DNA from: G965261475 sp965261475 [NCBI: bacterium]
GTDB taxonomy: Bacteria > SAR324 > XYD2-FULL-50-16
Length of the DNA stretch: 64,000 nt
Reading direction: 5' to 3'
Assembly: GCA_965261475.1 (NCBI GenBank)
Contig: OZ253454.1
Span: 1-64,000 of the forward strand
Shown: in pieces, positions 46,147 through 53,852 of the stretch
How positions within the stretch are numbered: the stretch's first letter is position 1
Layout of the letters: each line of letters begins with the position of its first letter
Position numbers and translations under genes: made by a program
Notes under the pieces: generated by a model
Told to the model about the DNA's origin: nothing
Databases searched by the model: none
Seen by the model: the letters and a program-made list of their open reading frames with translations, nothing else

Positions 46147-46776
46147 ATGTCTAACAGTTGTATTTTTTATAAAACTTTTATTTTACTATTTTTTAGCTTC
46201 TTTATCTTTGCTTGTAGCAAGGAGACACCTATAGCTACTCAATCAACTATTTCGTTTGAGAAAGGAGATATCACTGTTATAGAAGGCACTAGTTTCACCT
46301 ATACTTTGCGGCTAACTAACACTAGCAGCACAGATGTTACCTTTGATTGGTCTGTGCAACATAGCTCAACTAGCGCTGAGGATTTTACAGGTAACCTAGA
46401 AGGTGCAAAGAGTATTACAGCAGGCAATATCACCACAGATATTAGCATTTACACTAGTGATGATACTATTAGCGAGTCAACTGAGAGCTTTAGCTTAAAT
46501 ATTACCAATATCACAGGAGCCACACCTAGTAACTTATCGGCAAGAGGTAGTATTGAAGATAATGATAGTATAGCTACAGTTGTAGATAGCAACGCTAATG
46601 GACTCATAGATCTTGTAACACAGGAGCAATTGCAGAATATGCGCTATAATTTAGCAGGTACTAGCTACAAAACTAGTACTAGTGATGTAGGTGTAGCGTG
46701 CGAAGGAGGCGTTTGTCGTGGCTACGAGCTCTTAGCTAATATTGCTTTGAGTACAAATTGGCAACCCATAAGGTAG
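46147..46776 (+). CDS. Calx-beta/GLUG lipoprotein, N-terminal fragment (frameshifted)
   Basis: The signal peptide ends FSFFIFAC with the lipidation Cys at 23 and Ser at +2. One Calx-beta unit follows (FEKGDITVIEGTSF ... DFTGNLEGAKSI ... SDDTISESTESFSL). The header VVDSNANGLIDLVTQEQL and the EGGVCRGYELL Cys-pair segment come next. The frame then stops at NWQPIR. The same gene's second cassette reads NWQPIGSTSDSF (~49170), and a one-base insertion of A at 46770/46771 accounts for the difference. The frame beginning around 46772 continues the protein to 51088. As sequenced the product would be a 209-residue lipoprotein fragment. The undamaged gene would encode about 1,647 residues. Confidence 0.85.
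   Translation: MSNSCIFYKTFILLFFSFFIFACSKETPIATQSTISFEKGDITVIEGTSFTYTLRLTNTSSTDVTFDWSVQHSSTSAEDFTGNLEGAKSITAGNITTDISIYTSDDTISESTESFSLNITNITGATPSNLSARGSIEDNDSIATVVDSNANGLIDLVTQEQLQNMRYNLAGTSYKTSTSDVGVACEGGVCRGYELLANIALSTNWQPIR
46770..46776 (+). other. Single-base insertion frameshift in the last family gene
   Basis: This copy reads CAACCCATAAGGTAGTACAA. The second cassette at ~49178 reads CAACCCATAGGTAGTACAA. The extra A makes TAG stop 46774-46776 in frame. Protein homology resumes immediately in the next frame (GSTSDSFRSRLQGNGYS). Either a real mutation or a sequence error. Confidence 0.87.
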
Positions 46777-46897
46777 TACAAGCGATTCTTTTAGAAGCAG
46801 ATTACAGGGTAATGGTTATAGCATCACCAACCTTGATATTAACGGTGAGGATTACCTTGGCTTATTCGCCGCTTTAGCTGGAGCTACGATTGATAAT

Positions 46898-49800
46898 TTG
46901 ATAGTAGAAGTCGCTTCTATTGCTGGTGATAGCTATGTAGGCGCTCTAGCAGGTAATGCAAAAAATAGCCACTTTGCTAATGTAGAAATTAGAGCTGCAA
47001 GCACTAGTAGTAAACTCTCAGCAACAGGAATAAATATAGGAGGTATGCTAGGAGAAATCATAGATACAACTATTATCAATGCAACTAGTGACTTGAGTAT
47101 AGTAGTAGCAGGTAATAATGTGGGTGAGTTTATATTCAATGGTGTAGGAGGAATTGTTGGCTCTGTGCTTAGCAGTAGCATTAGCTATGCTTATAGCAGT
47201 GGTAGTGTTTTTGCGAGCGGCGGTGTTAGTATTGTGGGTGGTTTGGTAGGGTATATAAGCACTAACTCGGATCTTAGTTACAGCAGTACTAGTGGCAGTG
47301 TGAGTAGCAGAGGTACTCGCAGTAATTATTACGGTGGTTTGGTAGGCTTGATATTTGATGCTACAATTAGTAACAGCAGTGCTAGCGGCAGTGTGAGTAG
47401 TAGTGAAGCTAGCAGTGATTATTACGGCGGTTTGGTAGGCTTGATATTTGATGCTACAATTAGCTACAGCAGTGCTAGTGGTAGCGTGACTAGCAAAGGT
47501 AATAATAATGATTTTTACGGTGGTTTAGCTGGAGGAGTAGATCGTAATTCTCAAGTTAGCTACAGCAGTGCTAGTGGTAGCGTGACTAGCAAAGGTAATA
47601 ATAATGGTTTTTACGGTGGTTTAGCTGGAGGAGTAGATCGTAATTCTGAAGTTAGCTACGGCAGTGCTAGTGGTAGCGTGACTAGCAAAGGTAATAATAA
47701 TAATTTTTACGGTGGTTTGGTAGGATCGTTGGGAGAAGCTACAATTGACTACAGCAGTGCTAGTGGTAGTGTGACTAGCAGTGGAGTTAATAATGATGCT
47801 TATGGTGGTTTGGTAGGTGTGTCTCACGGAGACATCAGGCATAGCTGGTCTAGTAGCTCTGTATTTGCCAGCAACCCAGCAGGTTTGGTGGATAATAATG
47901 GAGGAAATTTAGAATTTAGTTATGCCCTAGGTGTTGTCTTGCAAAATACTGCTCCAGTGACTAGTGGTTTTGGATTAGTTGCTACGAATATAGCTACAGC
48001 GAGCATAACTAATAGCTATTGGAATAGTGAGACTAGTGGAGCACTAGTAGCAGCAGATGGTACATATAATACTATAAACATTGATTATAGCGATACAGCT
48101 AGTATGCTAGCTTCCACTGGCTCTACTAGCGCTAGGATTTTTAAAGGTTTTGCAGCCGCTACCGCTGAGGATCATAGCAATATTTGGAGCTTTGCAAATG
48201 GTAATTACCCTGTAATTACAGAGCTAGGAGTGGACAAACAAGCTGTGGCACTTGCCTACGGCTTACTACGACTTGCTAGTCCTAATGTAGGCGTCAGTAC
48301 TCTAGATAGCTTTTTAGGAAGTACCTTAAATCACGAAGCTATTGCACTTGATGCGAATAGTTACAATGCTAATGAGCCCCTAGCTATTTTAGATGTCAAT
48401 TTACTACAGAGCAATAGCGCTACTTGTGCTGCTGGTAGTGGAGATATCATAATGACTACGACAGGTGCTAATGGTACTAGGATTGCCCTCCAAAAAATAG
48501 CAGGCAGTACTGAGGTTACAAAACAAGCAGGTAATTCTTGTGAAATTATTTTATTAAACCAACCGAGTGGTACTTTGCAACTAGCTGCTGTAATTAGTAA
48601 AGGAGCTGCTAGTCTTACCAAAAAATTTGACATAACCCTAAAAAATACTCAACCAACAATTTCTTTGCAACCTACAACTCTAAGCACTAGAGAAGGTGGT
48701 ACTCTGGTATTTACACTAGAGTTAAACCATAGGACTAACACAGATGTGACTTTTGCTTGGTCTGTGGAGCATAATACAGCTATTGCTAGTGATTTTATAG
48801 GAGTTACTTCTAGTGGGCTAGAGACAATATCTGCTGGAGATACCATTGCTACTATTAGCATTTACACTAGTGATGATACTATTAGTGAGCTAACTGAGAG
48901 CTTTAGCTTAAGTATTACCAATATCACAGGAGCCACACCTAGTAACTTATCGGCAAGAGGTAGCATTCTAGATAATGATAGTATAGCTACAGTTGTAGAT
49001 AGCAATGCTAATGGACTCATAGATCTTGTAACACAGGAGCAATTGCAGAATATGCGCTATAATTTAGCAGGTACTAGCTACAAAACTAGTGCCAGTGATG
49101 CAGGTGCAGCGTGCGAAGGAGGCGTTTGTCGTGGCTACGAGCTCTTAGCTAATATTGCTTTGAGTACAAATTGGCAACCCATAGGTAGTACAAGCGATTC
49201 TTTTAGAAGCAGATTGCAGGGCAATGGTTATAGCATCACCAACCTTGATATTAACGGTGAGAATTACCTTGGCTTATTCGCCGCTTTAGCTGGAGCTACG
49301 ATTGATAACTTGATAGTAGAAGTCGCTTCTATTGCTGGTGATAGTTATGTAGGCGCTCTAGCAGGTAGTGCAAAAAATAGCCACTTTACTAATGTAGAAA
49401 TTAGAGCTGCAAGCACTAGTAGTAAACTCTCAGCAACAGGAATAAATATAGGGGGTATGCTAGGAGCAATCATAGATACAACTATTATCAATGCAACTAG
49501 TGACTTGAGTATAGTAGTAGCAGGTAGTAATGTGGGTGAGACTATATTCAATAGTGTAGGAGGAATTGTTGGATCTGTGCTTAGCAGTAGCATTAGCTAT
49601 GCTTATAGCAGCAGCAGTGTTTTTGCAAGCGATGGCATTGCTGTTGTGGGTGGTTTGGTGGGTGCTATATTTGAAAATTCTAAAATTAGCTACAGCAGTG
49701 CCAGTGGTAGTGTGAGTAGTAGAGGCAATGGCAATCACGTTTACGGTGGTTTGGTAGGGTATATGAGCACTAACTCTGATCTTAGCTACAGCAGTGCCAG

Positions 49801-51088
49801 TGGCAGTGTTACTAGTAGCGGTAATAGCAATGCTAATTACGGTGGTTTGGTGGGGTGGGTGGTTAGCTCTGATATTAGCCACAGCAGTGCTAGCGGTAGT
49901 GTTACTAGTAATGGTAATAATGTTCAGTACGGCGGTTTGGTAGGAGGTATGTCTGATACTAAAATTAGCTACAGCAGTGCTAGTGGCAGTGTTAGCAGTA
50001 GCGGAGTTAGCAGTGATGCTTATGGTGGTTTGGTAGGGTTGATATTTGATGCTACAATTAGCTACAGCAGTGCTAGCGGCAGTGTGACTAGCAGTGGAGC
50101 TAATAGTGATCAGTACGGTGGTTTGGTGGGGGTTATATTTGATGCTACAATTAGCTACAGCAGTGCTAGCGGCAGTGTGACTAGCAGTGGAGCTAATAGT
50201 GATAAGTACGGTGGTTTGGTAGGTGAGTCTTACGGAGACATCAGGCATAGTTGGTCTAGCAGCTCTGTATTTGCCAGCAACCCAGCGGGTTTGGTGGGTA
50301 ATAATGGAGGAAATTTAGGTTTTAGTTATGCCCTAGGTGTTGTCTTGCAAAATACTGCTCCGGTGACTAGTGGTTTTGGGTTGATAGCAGAAGATACAAA
50401 TTATTACGGGTTCAACATAAGAACTGTAGCTCATAGCTATTGGAATAGTGAGACTAGTGGAGCACTAGCAGCAGGAACAGGCGGCACTGTCACAAATATT
50501 GCCTCTAGTGATACAGCTAGTATGCTAGCTTCCACTGGCTCTGCTACCTCTAGGATTTTTAAAGGTTTTGCAGCTGCTACCGATGAGCTTGGCAACAATA
50601 TTTGGACTTTTGCAAGCGGTAATTACCCTGTAGTTACAGAGCTAGGAGTGGACAAACAAGCGGTGGCACTTGCCTACGGCTTACTACGACTTGCCAACCC
50701 TAATGTAGGTGGCAGTACTCTAGATAGCTTTTTAGGAAGCACCTTAAATCACGAAGCTATTGCACTTGATGCTGATGATTACAGCATTAGTAATAACCTA
50801 GCTATTTTAGATGTTAACCTCTTGGCAAGCGATAATGGCTGTAGTACAGAAAATAATGGCAATAGTTTAGTTAGTAACAGTGCTAATTCTACAAAAGTTA
50901 AACTTACTGTCAATCTAGCAAAAACTAGTGATAATTTACGGGAGCGCGTTGTTTATACAGGATCAGATTGTAGTATAGATTTTAATAGTGCAGCTGTATT
51001 TCAAGCAGGTGATAGGCTACAACTAGCTGCGACAATTACCAAAGGCTCAGCTAGCCTTACCAAAAACTTCGTTATAAACTTTCGCTAA
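46898..51088 (+). CDS. GLUG/Calx-beta lipoprotein, C-terminal part (two cassettes; continuation after frameshift)
   Basis: The open frame continues the protein of 46147-46776 from about 46772. The start at 46898 is internal to a conserved segment and not credible as native. It holds the rest of cassette one: ~8 GLUG units (~47140-47880) with SYWNSETSGAL, a YPVIT segment, and an internal-type C-terminal module with LQKIAGSTEV...NSCEII. One Calx-beta unit follows at ~48650-48980. A second header VVDSNANGLIDLVTQEQL (~48999), its GLUG array of ~9 units (~49550-50300) and the terminal-type module ending INFR complete it. The two cassettes are near duplicates of each other in their header regions (46580-47230 versus 48990-49640). 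This is the last family member, and the conserved promoter-like element found at the other junctions is absent after its stop. Confidence 0.87.
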   Translation: MIVEVASIAGDSYVGALAGNAKNSHFANVEIRAASTSSKLSATGINIGGMLGEIIDTTIINATSDLSIVVAGNNVGEFIFNGVGGIVGSVLSSSISYAYSSGSVFASGGVSIVGGLVGYISTNSDLSYSSTSGSVSSRGTRSNYYGGLVGLIFDATISNSSASGSVSSSEASSDYYGGLVGLIFDATISYSSASGSVTSKGNNNDFYGGLAGGVDRNSQVSYSSASGSVTSKGNNNGFYGGLAGGVDRNSEVSYGSASGSVTSKGNNNNFYGGLVGSLGEATIDYSSASGSVTSSGVNNDAYGGLVGVSHGDIRHSWSSSSVFASNPAGLVDNNGGNLEFSYALGVVLQNTAPVTSGFGLVATNIATASITNSYWNSETSGALVAADGTYNTINIDYSDTASMLASTGSTSARIFKGFAAATAEDHSNIWSFANGNYPVITELGVDKQAVALAYGLLRLASPNVGVSTLDSFLGSTLNHEAIALDANSYNANEPLAILDVNLLQSNSATCAAGSGDIIMTTTGANGTRIALQKIAGSTEVTKQAGNSCEIILLNQPSGTLQLAAVISKGAASLTKKFDITLKNTQPTISLQPTTLSTREGGTLVFTLELNHRTNTDVTFAWSVEHNTAIASDFIGVTSSGLETISAGDTIATISIYTSDDTISELTESFSLSITNITGATPSNLSARGSILDNDSIATVVDSNANGLIDLVTQEQLQNMRYNLAGTSYKTSASDAGAACEGGVCRGYELLANIALSTNWQPIGSTSDSFRSRLQGNGYSITNLDINGENYLGLFAALAGATIDNLIVEVASIAGDSYVGALAGSAKNSHFTNVEIRAASTSSKLSATGINIGGMLGAIIDTTIINATSDLSIVVAGSNVGETIFNSVGGIVGSVLSSSISYAYSSSSVFASDGIAVVGGLVGAIFENSKISYSSASGSVSSRGNGNHVYGGLVGYMSTNSDLSYSSASGSVTSSGNSNANYGGLVGWVVSSDISHSSASGSVTSNGNNVQYGGLVGGMSDTKISYSSASGSVSSSGVSSDAYGGLVGLIFDATISYSSASGSVTSSGANSDQYGGLVGVIFDATISYSSASGSVTSSGANSDKYGGLVGESYGDIRHSWSSSSVFASNPAGLVGNNGGNLGFSYALGVVLQNTAPVTSGFGLIAEDTNYYGFNIRTVAHSYWNSETSGALAAGTGGTVTNIASSDTASMLASTGSATSRIFKGFAAATDELGNNIWTFASGNYPVVTELGVDKQAVALAYGLLRLANPNVGGSTLDSFLGSTLNHEAIALDADDYSISNNLAILDVNLLASDNGCSTENNGNSLVSNSANSTKVKLTVNLAKTSDNLRERVVYTGSDCSIDFNSAAVFQAGDRLQLAATITKGSASLTKNFVINFR
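47140..50300 (+). repeat. Two GLUG repeat arrays of the 46147 gene
   Basis: Arrays at about 47140-47880 (~8 units) and 49550-50300 (~9 units). The spacer LIFDATIS.SSASGSV recurs in both, so the arrays exchange or share recent ancestry. Confidence 0.85.
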
Positions 51089-51390
51089 TCGCTATTGTTG
51101 TTTTCTTTTTTGATGTTGAGAAAGAGTTTAGATTTTTCGATGCTTTTTAAATCTTCGTTAAAAGCATCTTTGCTCATCATATTGTCTTGTTCGTAAAATT
51201 CTTGCTCCAAGCTTTTTGACTTTTGTAACTCAGGGTGGGGCTCCAGAGTTTCGCAGTCTGTAGCTAAAGCAGAAACACTAGCAGGTTTATTTTTTTTGAA
51301 AATTTTTAGTAAAATAATAATTTGAAATAGCAAACTAACAAACAGGATAAAAAATAATGTTTGATAATCTTGGCTTAAGGAGTAGAGCAT
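51085..51390 (-). CDS. Small single-helix membrane protein of unknown function (101 aa)
   Basis: I do not recognise this family. The ATG at 51390 opens a 101-residue frame. Residues ~11-29 form one hydrophobic helix (TLFFILFVSLLFQIIILL), followed by a basic patch (KIFKKNKP) and an acidic, hydrophilic tail. The positive-inside rule places the tail in the cytoplasm. The composition is non-repetitive and unlike the neighbouring repeats, which argues that it is real. Its stop codon overlaps the 3' end of the giant repeat gene by four bases (convergent), and it is divergent from the ccm operon. An AT-rich inverted repeat at 51425-51468 lies just upstream. It could be a divergently transcribed accessory to cytochrome maturation, but nothing in the sequence shows this. 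Confidence 0.6.
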   Translation of the reverse strand: MLYSLSQDYQTLFFILFVSLLFQIIILLKIFKKNKPASVSALATDCETLEPHPELQKSKSLEQEFYEQDNMMSKDAFNEDLKSIEKSKLFLNIKKENNNSD

Positions 51391-51424
51391 AGTATTTATT
51401 TTTTAATTGGTTAGATTTTTTAGT

Positions 51425-51468
51425 CTAGGAAAACAGCTAAAAAAATAAAATAAATTTTTAGCTCCTAG
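51425..51468. repeat. Inverted repeat in the divergent intergenic region
   Basis: An inner perfect pair AGCTAAAAA (51435-51443) / TTTTTAGCT (51455-51463) is bracketed by an outer pair CTAGG (51425-51429) / CCTAG (51464-51468), with a 5-base bulge on the left arm. It sits between the divergent 51390 gene and ccmC. It could be an operator or a hairpin, and its symmetry does not favour one strand. Confidence 0.5.
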
Positions 51469-51520
51469 TCAAAATACATAGTAGATATTATACGCTAAAA
51501 TACAACCTAAGTCTTTGTTA

Positions 51521-51549
51521 TTTACAAAAATGAAATTTTAGGCTATAAT
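51521..51549 (+). promoter_or_regulatory. Sigma-70-type promoter of the ccm-pls operon
   Basis: TTTACA (51521-51526), a 17-bp spacer, and TATAAT (51544-51549). This is five of six -35 matches with a perfect -10. Transcription would begin near 51556. That places it downstream of the first possible ccmC start (TTG 51549), which favours a later start codon for ccmC. Confidence 0.7.
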
Positions 51550-52256
51550 TGCTAGAAAAGTCAATTTTATCTTTTCTTGTGAACCGTTTTACAATATTTG
51601 CTACTTTAGTAATGGGTTTGCTAACATTTGGTTTTTTGTATCTTGTGTTTCGGGCAACTCCGCTGGAGCTCAATCAAGGCTATGTGCAGAAAATTATGTA
51701 TATTCATGTGCCTGTTATTTTTATGGCATATATCTCTATTTTTATAGTTTTTTTGTGCTCTGTAGGCTATTTATGGCAGGCTAACGAAACTTACGACAGC
51801 GTAGCAGTAGTAGGTGCAGAATTGGGTGCGCTTTTTTGTTTACTCGCTCTAGTGACAGGTGCTATTTGGGGTAAACCTACTTGGAATACCTATTGGACTT
51901 GGGATGCTAGAATTACTTTTACCTTGATTTTATTTTTAATTTTTATGGGCTACACTCTTGTGCGCTACCTAGGAGCAGATGAGAGCTTACCTAAAATATC
52001 TGCTATCATAGGTATTAGTGGGTTTTTTGCTGTGCCTCTAAATCATCTAGCTGTTAAATGGTGGCGCACTTTACATCAACCCTCCACTATTTTTTCTACC
52101 AAAGATACTATGTCTCCAGAGATTAAATTTTTTTTGTTGCTGAGTATGCTGTATTTTTTATTATTACTAGTTTATTTGTTTTTTATTAGGTTGCGGCTAG
52201 AAAGAAAACAAAGAAGTTGGAAACAGCAATTAGCTCTTATGCGTCAAACCTTTTAA
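51549..52256 (+). CDS. ccmC: Cytochrome c maturation heme-handling membrane protein CcmC
   Basis: CcmC delivers heme to CcmE in the inner membrane during system I cytochrome c maturation. The 236-residue frame (within the usual range) has six predicted membrane segments. The tryptophan-rich periplasmic WWD-type motif WGKPTWNTYWTWDAR lies at residues 107-121. Two conserved heme-ligand histidines are visible, in YIHVP (His53) and WWRTLHQPST (His176). Start choice: TTG at 51549 opens the frame but lies within the -10 of the promoter at 51521-51549. GTG at 51579 (VNRFTIFATL) is downstream of the expected transcript start and still leaves the first helix complete, so it is a serious alternative. 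It is first in a compact operon with ccmD 11 bp downstream. Confidence 0.93.
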   Translation: MLEKSILSFLVNRFTIFATLVMGLLTFGFLYLVFRATPLELNQGYVQKIMYIHVPVIFMAYISIFIVFLCSVGYLWQANETYDSVAVVGAELGALFCLLALVTGAIWGKPTWNTYWTWDARITFTLILFLIFMGYTLVRYLGADESLPKISAIIGISGFFAVPLNHLAVKWWRTLHQPSTIFSTKDTMSPEIKFFLLLSMLYFLLLLVYLFFIRLRLERKQRSWKQQLALMRQTF

Positions 52257-52267
52257 TTACAATACCA

Positions 52268-52393
52268 ATGCCTAATAATTTTATTTTTGTACTTTTAGCC
52301 TACAGCATCAGTTTTACTATGCTAGCAGTCTATGTGGCTATAATTTTGACGAGCTATAGGCAAATAAATAAACAAACAAAAGAATATGAATAG
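52268..52393 (+). CDS. ccmD: Small cytochrome c maturation protein CcmD (41 aa)
   Basis: A 41-residue frame, ATG 52268 to TAG 52393, lies exactly where ccmD is expected, between ccmC and ccmE, and overlaps the ccmE start by eight bases. It has one hydrophobic helix (FIFVLLAYSISFTMLAVYVAIIL) followed by a basic, hydrophilic tail (TSYRQINKQTKEYE). That is the standard CcmD layout: an N-terminal membrane anchor with a charged cytoplasmic tail and an A-Y-..-T pattern in the helix. In the known system CcmD helps release holo-CcmE from CcmC and CcmAB. Sequence conservation in CcmD is low, so the call rests on position, size and topology. Confidence 0.85.
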   Translation: MPNNFIFVLLAYSISFTMLAVYVAIILTSYRQINKQTKEYE

Positions 52394-52820
52394 TCAAAGA
52401 AAAAAATTAGCTCTTGCTATTGTATTTGTTATTAGTATTTCAATAGCTATGTTTCTTGCTCTGAGCAAAGATCAAATTACCTATTTTTATACCGTAGATG
52501 AAATTTTACAAAGTCCGCAAACTTTTCAAAAAAAAAGAATTCGTGTAATGGGTTTGGTAGAAAAACAATCTGTTTCTTGGAATCCGCAAAACACTAGCTT
52601 ACAGTTTTCTATTACCACAGACGGCAAAGAAAATTTAAAAATTGATTTTATGGGTATTAAACCAGATTTGTTTCGTGAGGGGCAAGGCGCTGTAGTTGAG
52701 GGTTTTTTACAAGGTAGTATTTTTACCGCAGATACGCTTTTAGTTAAACATAGCGAAGAATACAAAGTAACTAGTCGTTTGCAACAAAAAACGCATAGTT
52801 TAGATGCTATTATTCAATAA
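52386..52820 (+). CDS. ccmE: Heme chaperone CcmE
   Basis: CcmE is the periplasmic, membrane-anchored heme chaperone that binds heme covalently through a histidine and hands it to the CcmF/H ligase. The 144-residue product has an N-terminal anchor helix (residues ~8-26), an OB-fold-like beta domain (FYTVDEILQSP ... RIRVMGLVEKQSV ... IDFMGIKPDLFREGQGAVVEGFL), and the heme-attachment motif LLVKHSEEY. The ligand-type His is at 122 and the downstream Tyr at 126. The length matches the family. The start ATG overlaps the end of ccmD, and an A-rich stretch rather than a clear Shine-Dalgarno site precedes it. The His-containing form rather than the CXXXY variant is present. Confidence 0.95.
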   Translation: MNSQRKKLALAIVFVISISIAMFLALSKDQITYFYTVDEILQSPQTFQKKRIRVMGLVEKQSVSWNPQNTSLQFSITTDGKENLKIDFMGIKPDLFREGQGAVVEGFLQGSIFTADTLLVKHSEEYKVTSRLQQKTHSLDAIIQ

Positions 52821-52833
52821 TTTTATCAATATA

Positions 52834-53364
52834 ATGCAAAAAAAATACTTTTGGGGGTTGTTGTTTTTAGGTAGTTTTTTATCTTTGGTATCTTTGTTTT
52901 CTTATGGACTGTTTTGGGGAGATGACCCTAAAAAAATTCCTTCTGCCCTTATAGGAGCACAGGCTCCTGATTTTTCTGCTGTTAGTTTGTTTCAAAAAGA
53001 GCAGATTAGTCTAACAAATTTTATTGGCAGACCTGTAGTTATCAATTTTTTTGCTTCTTGGTGTTTGCCTTGTAGAAAGGAAGCAATAGAGCTAGAATAT
53101 GTTTGGAGACAAAAAAAGAATGAGGTTTATTTTTTAGCGATTGCTTTAAATGATACCGAGCAAGCAGCTAAAAATTTTTTAAAAGAGCAAGGTGTAAGCT
53201 TTCTTGCTATTAGAGATGACGATTCTGGCTCTATTGCTATCAATTACGGGGTTACAGGAATTCCAGAAACATTTTTTCTAAATGCAAAAGGGGTTATTAT
53301 GCATAAAATTATAGGCTCAGTAGATAGAGAAAAAATAATATCTGTTTTAAATATAAACCTCTAA
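52834..53364 (+). CDS. ccmG: Thiol:disulfide interchange protein CcmG/DsbE
   Basis: A membrane-tethered periplasmic thioredoxin that keeps apocytochrome c or CcmH cysteines reduced. I chose ATG 52834 (MQKKYFWGLLFLG) rather than the in-frame ATG at 52804, because the latter lies within ccmE and adds an untypical leader. The product is 176 residues: an anchor helix at ~5-27; a GAQAPDFSAVSL opening; the active site FFASWCLPCRKE with Cys77 and Cys80; and the cis-Pro loop GVTGIPETFFL with Pro144. The GVxGxPE pattern is typical of the DsbE/CcmG group. The gene follows ccmE directly; ccmF, which often separates them, is not here. Confidence 0.94.
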   Translation: MQKKYFWGLLFLGSFLSLVSLFSYGLFWGDDPKKIPSALIGAQAPDFSAVSLFQKEQISLTNFIGRPVVINFFASWCLPCRKEAIELEYVWRQKKNEVYFLAIALNDTEQAAKNFLKEQGVSFLAIRDDDSGSIAINYGVTGIPETFFLNAKGVIMHKIIGSVDREKIISVLNINL

Positions 53365-53414
53365 CTGCTTTTGGTGGTAGGCAATTAAATTGCAGCTAGG
53401 ATTTAAAAAGAATT

Positions 53415-53813
53415 ATGAAGTATTTTTTATTTGCTTTGGTGTTTTTTTGGTGTTTTTCGCTTTTTGCTCAAAGTCTAACAGAAGAGCCCCTAACCGAAGA
53501 GCAAATAACGCAACAAGTATTAGCGCTCTCGTACGAGCTTCGTTGTCCAGTTTGTCAAGGGTTATCTGTGAAGGAATCTATGAATGCTATCTCTGTCAAT
53601 ATGAAGCATAAAATTCGTTCTTTGCTTTTAGAAGGTAAAAATCATCAAGAAATTCTTACTTTTTTTGAACAAAGATACGGAGAATGGATTTTACGAAACC
53701 CTAAAAAAACAGGGTGGAATCTTAGTTTGTGGTTGGTACCCTTGACAACTATTTTACTCGCTAGTCTTATTGTATTTTTAACTTTGAAGCGAAAATACAG
53801 CAAGCTACTTTGA
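53415..53813 (+). CDS. ccmH: Cytochrome c maturation thioreductase subunit CcmH
   Basis: CcmH is the periplasmic CXXC protein of the heme ligation complex. The 132-residue product has an N-terminal signal or anchor (MKYFLFALVFFWCFSLFAQS), a helical domain with the active motif ELRCPVCQGLSVKES (Cys44 and Cys47), the conserved RYGEWILRNPKK segment, and a C-terminal membrane helix (~LSLWLVPLTTILLASLIVFL) with a short basic tail. This is the short CcmH type, with the TPR-containing part encoded separately as CcmI where present. A 13-bp palindrome (GCAATTAAATTGC, 53381-53393) lies in the 50-bp gap upstream. The start ATG 53415 follows an A-rich AAAAAGAATT stretch. Confidence 0.94.
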   Translation: MKYFLFALVFFWCFSLFAQSLTEEPLTEEQITQQVLALSYELRCPVCQGLSVKESMNAISVNMKHKIRSLLLEGKNHQEILTFFEQRYGEWILRNPKKTGWNLSLWLVPLTTILLASLIVFLTLKRKYSKLL

Positions 53814-53852
53814 AGATTAGAGTATTATATTGATGACACCAGCAATTTTAAA

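Noticed and set aside
49460-50248. 262-residue minus-strand open frame, and similar ones at 16491-16982, 43114-43674 and 19182-19577
   Set aside because: They are antisense shadows of GLUG repeats: Thr/Ala/Ser-rich translations that repeat with the sense period and have no independent gene signals.
1-51088. RTX or type I secretion adhesin locus
   Set aside because: There are no GGxGxD nonapeptide repeats, no type I secretion signal and no ABC/HlyD genes. Lipoprotein signals indicate Sec and Lol export instead.
52804-52833. Upstream ATG 52804 as the CcmG start
   Set aside because: It lies within ccmE and adds a ten-residue leader that does not fit the family. The ATG at 52834 starts right before the anchor helix.
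53381-53393. GCAATTAAATTGC palindrome before ccmH as a terminator
   Set aside because: It is AT-rich, short and not followed by a T run, and the operon appears to continue through it.
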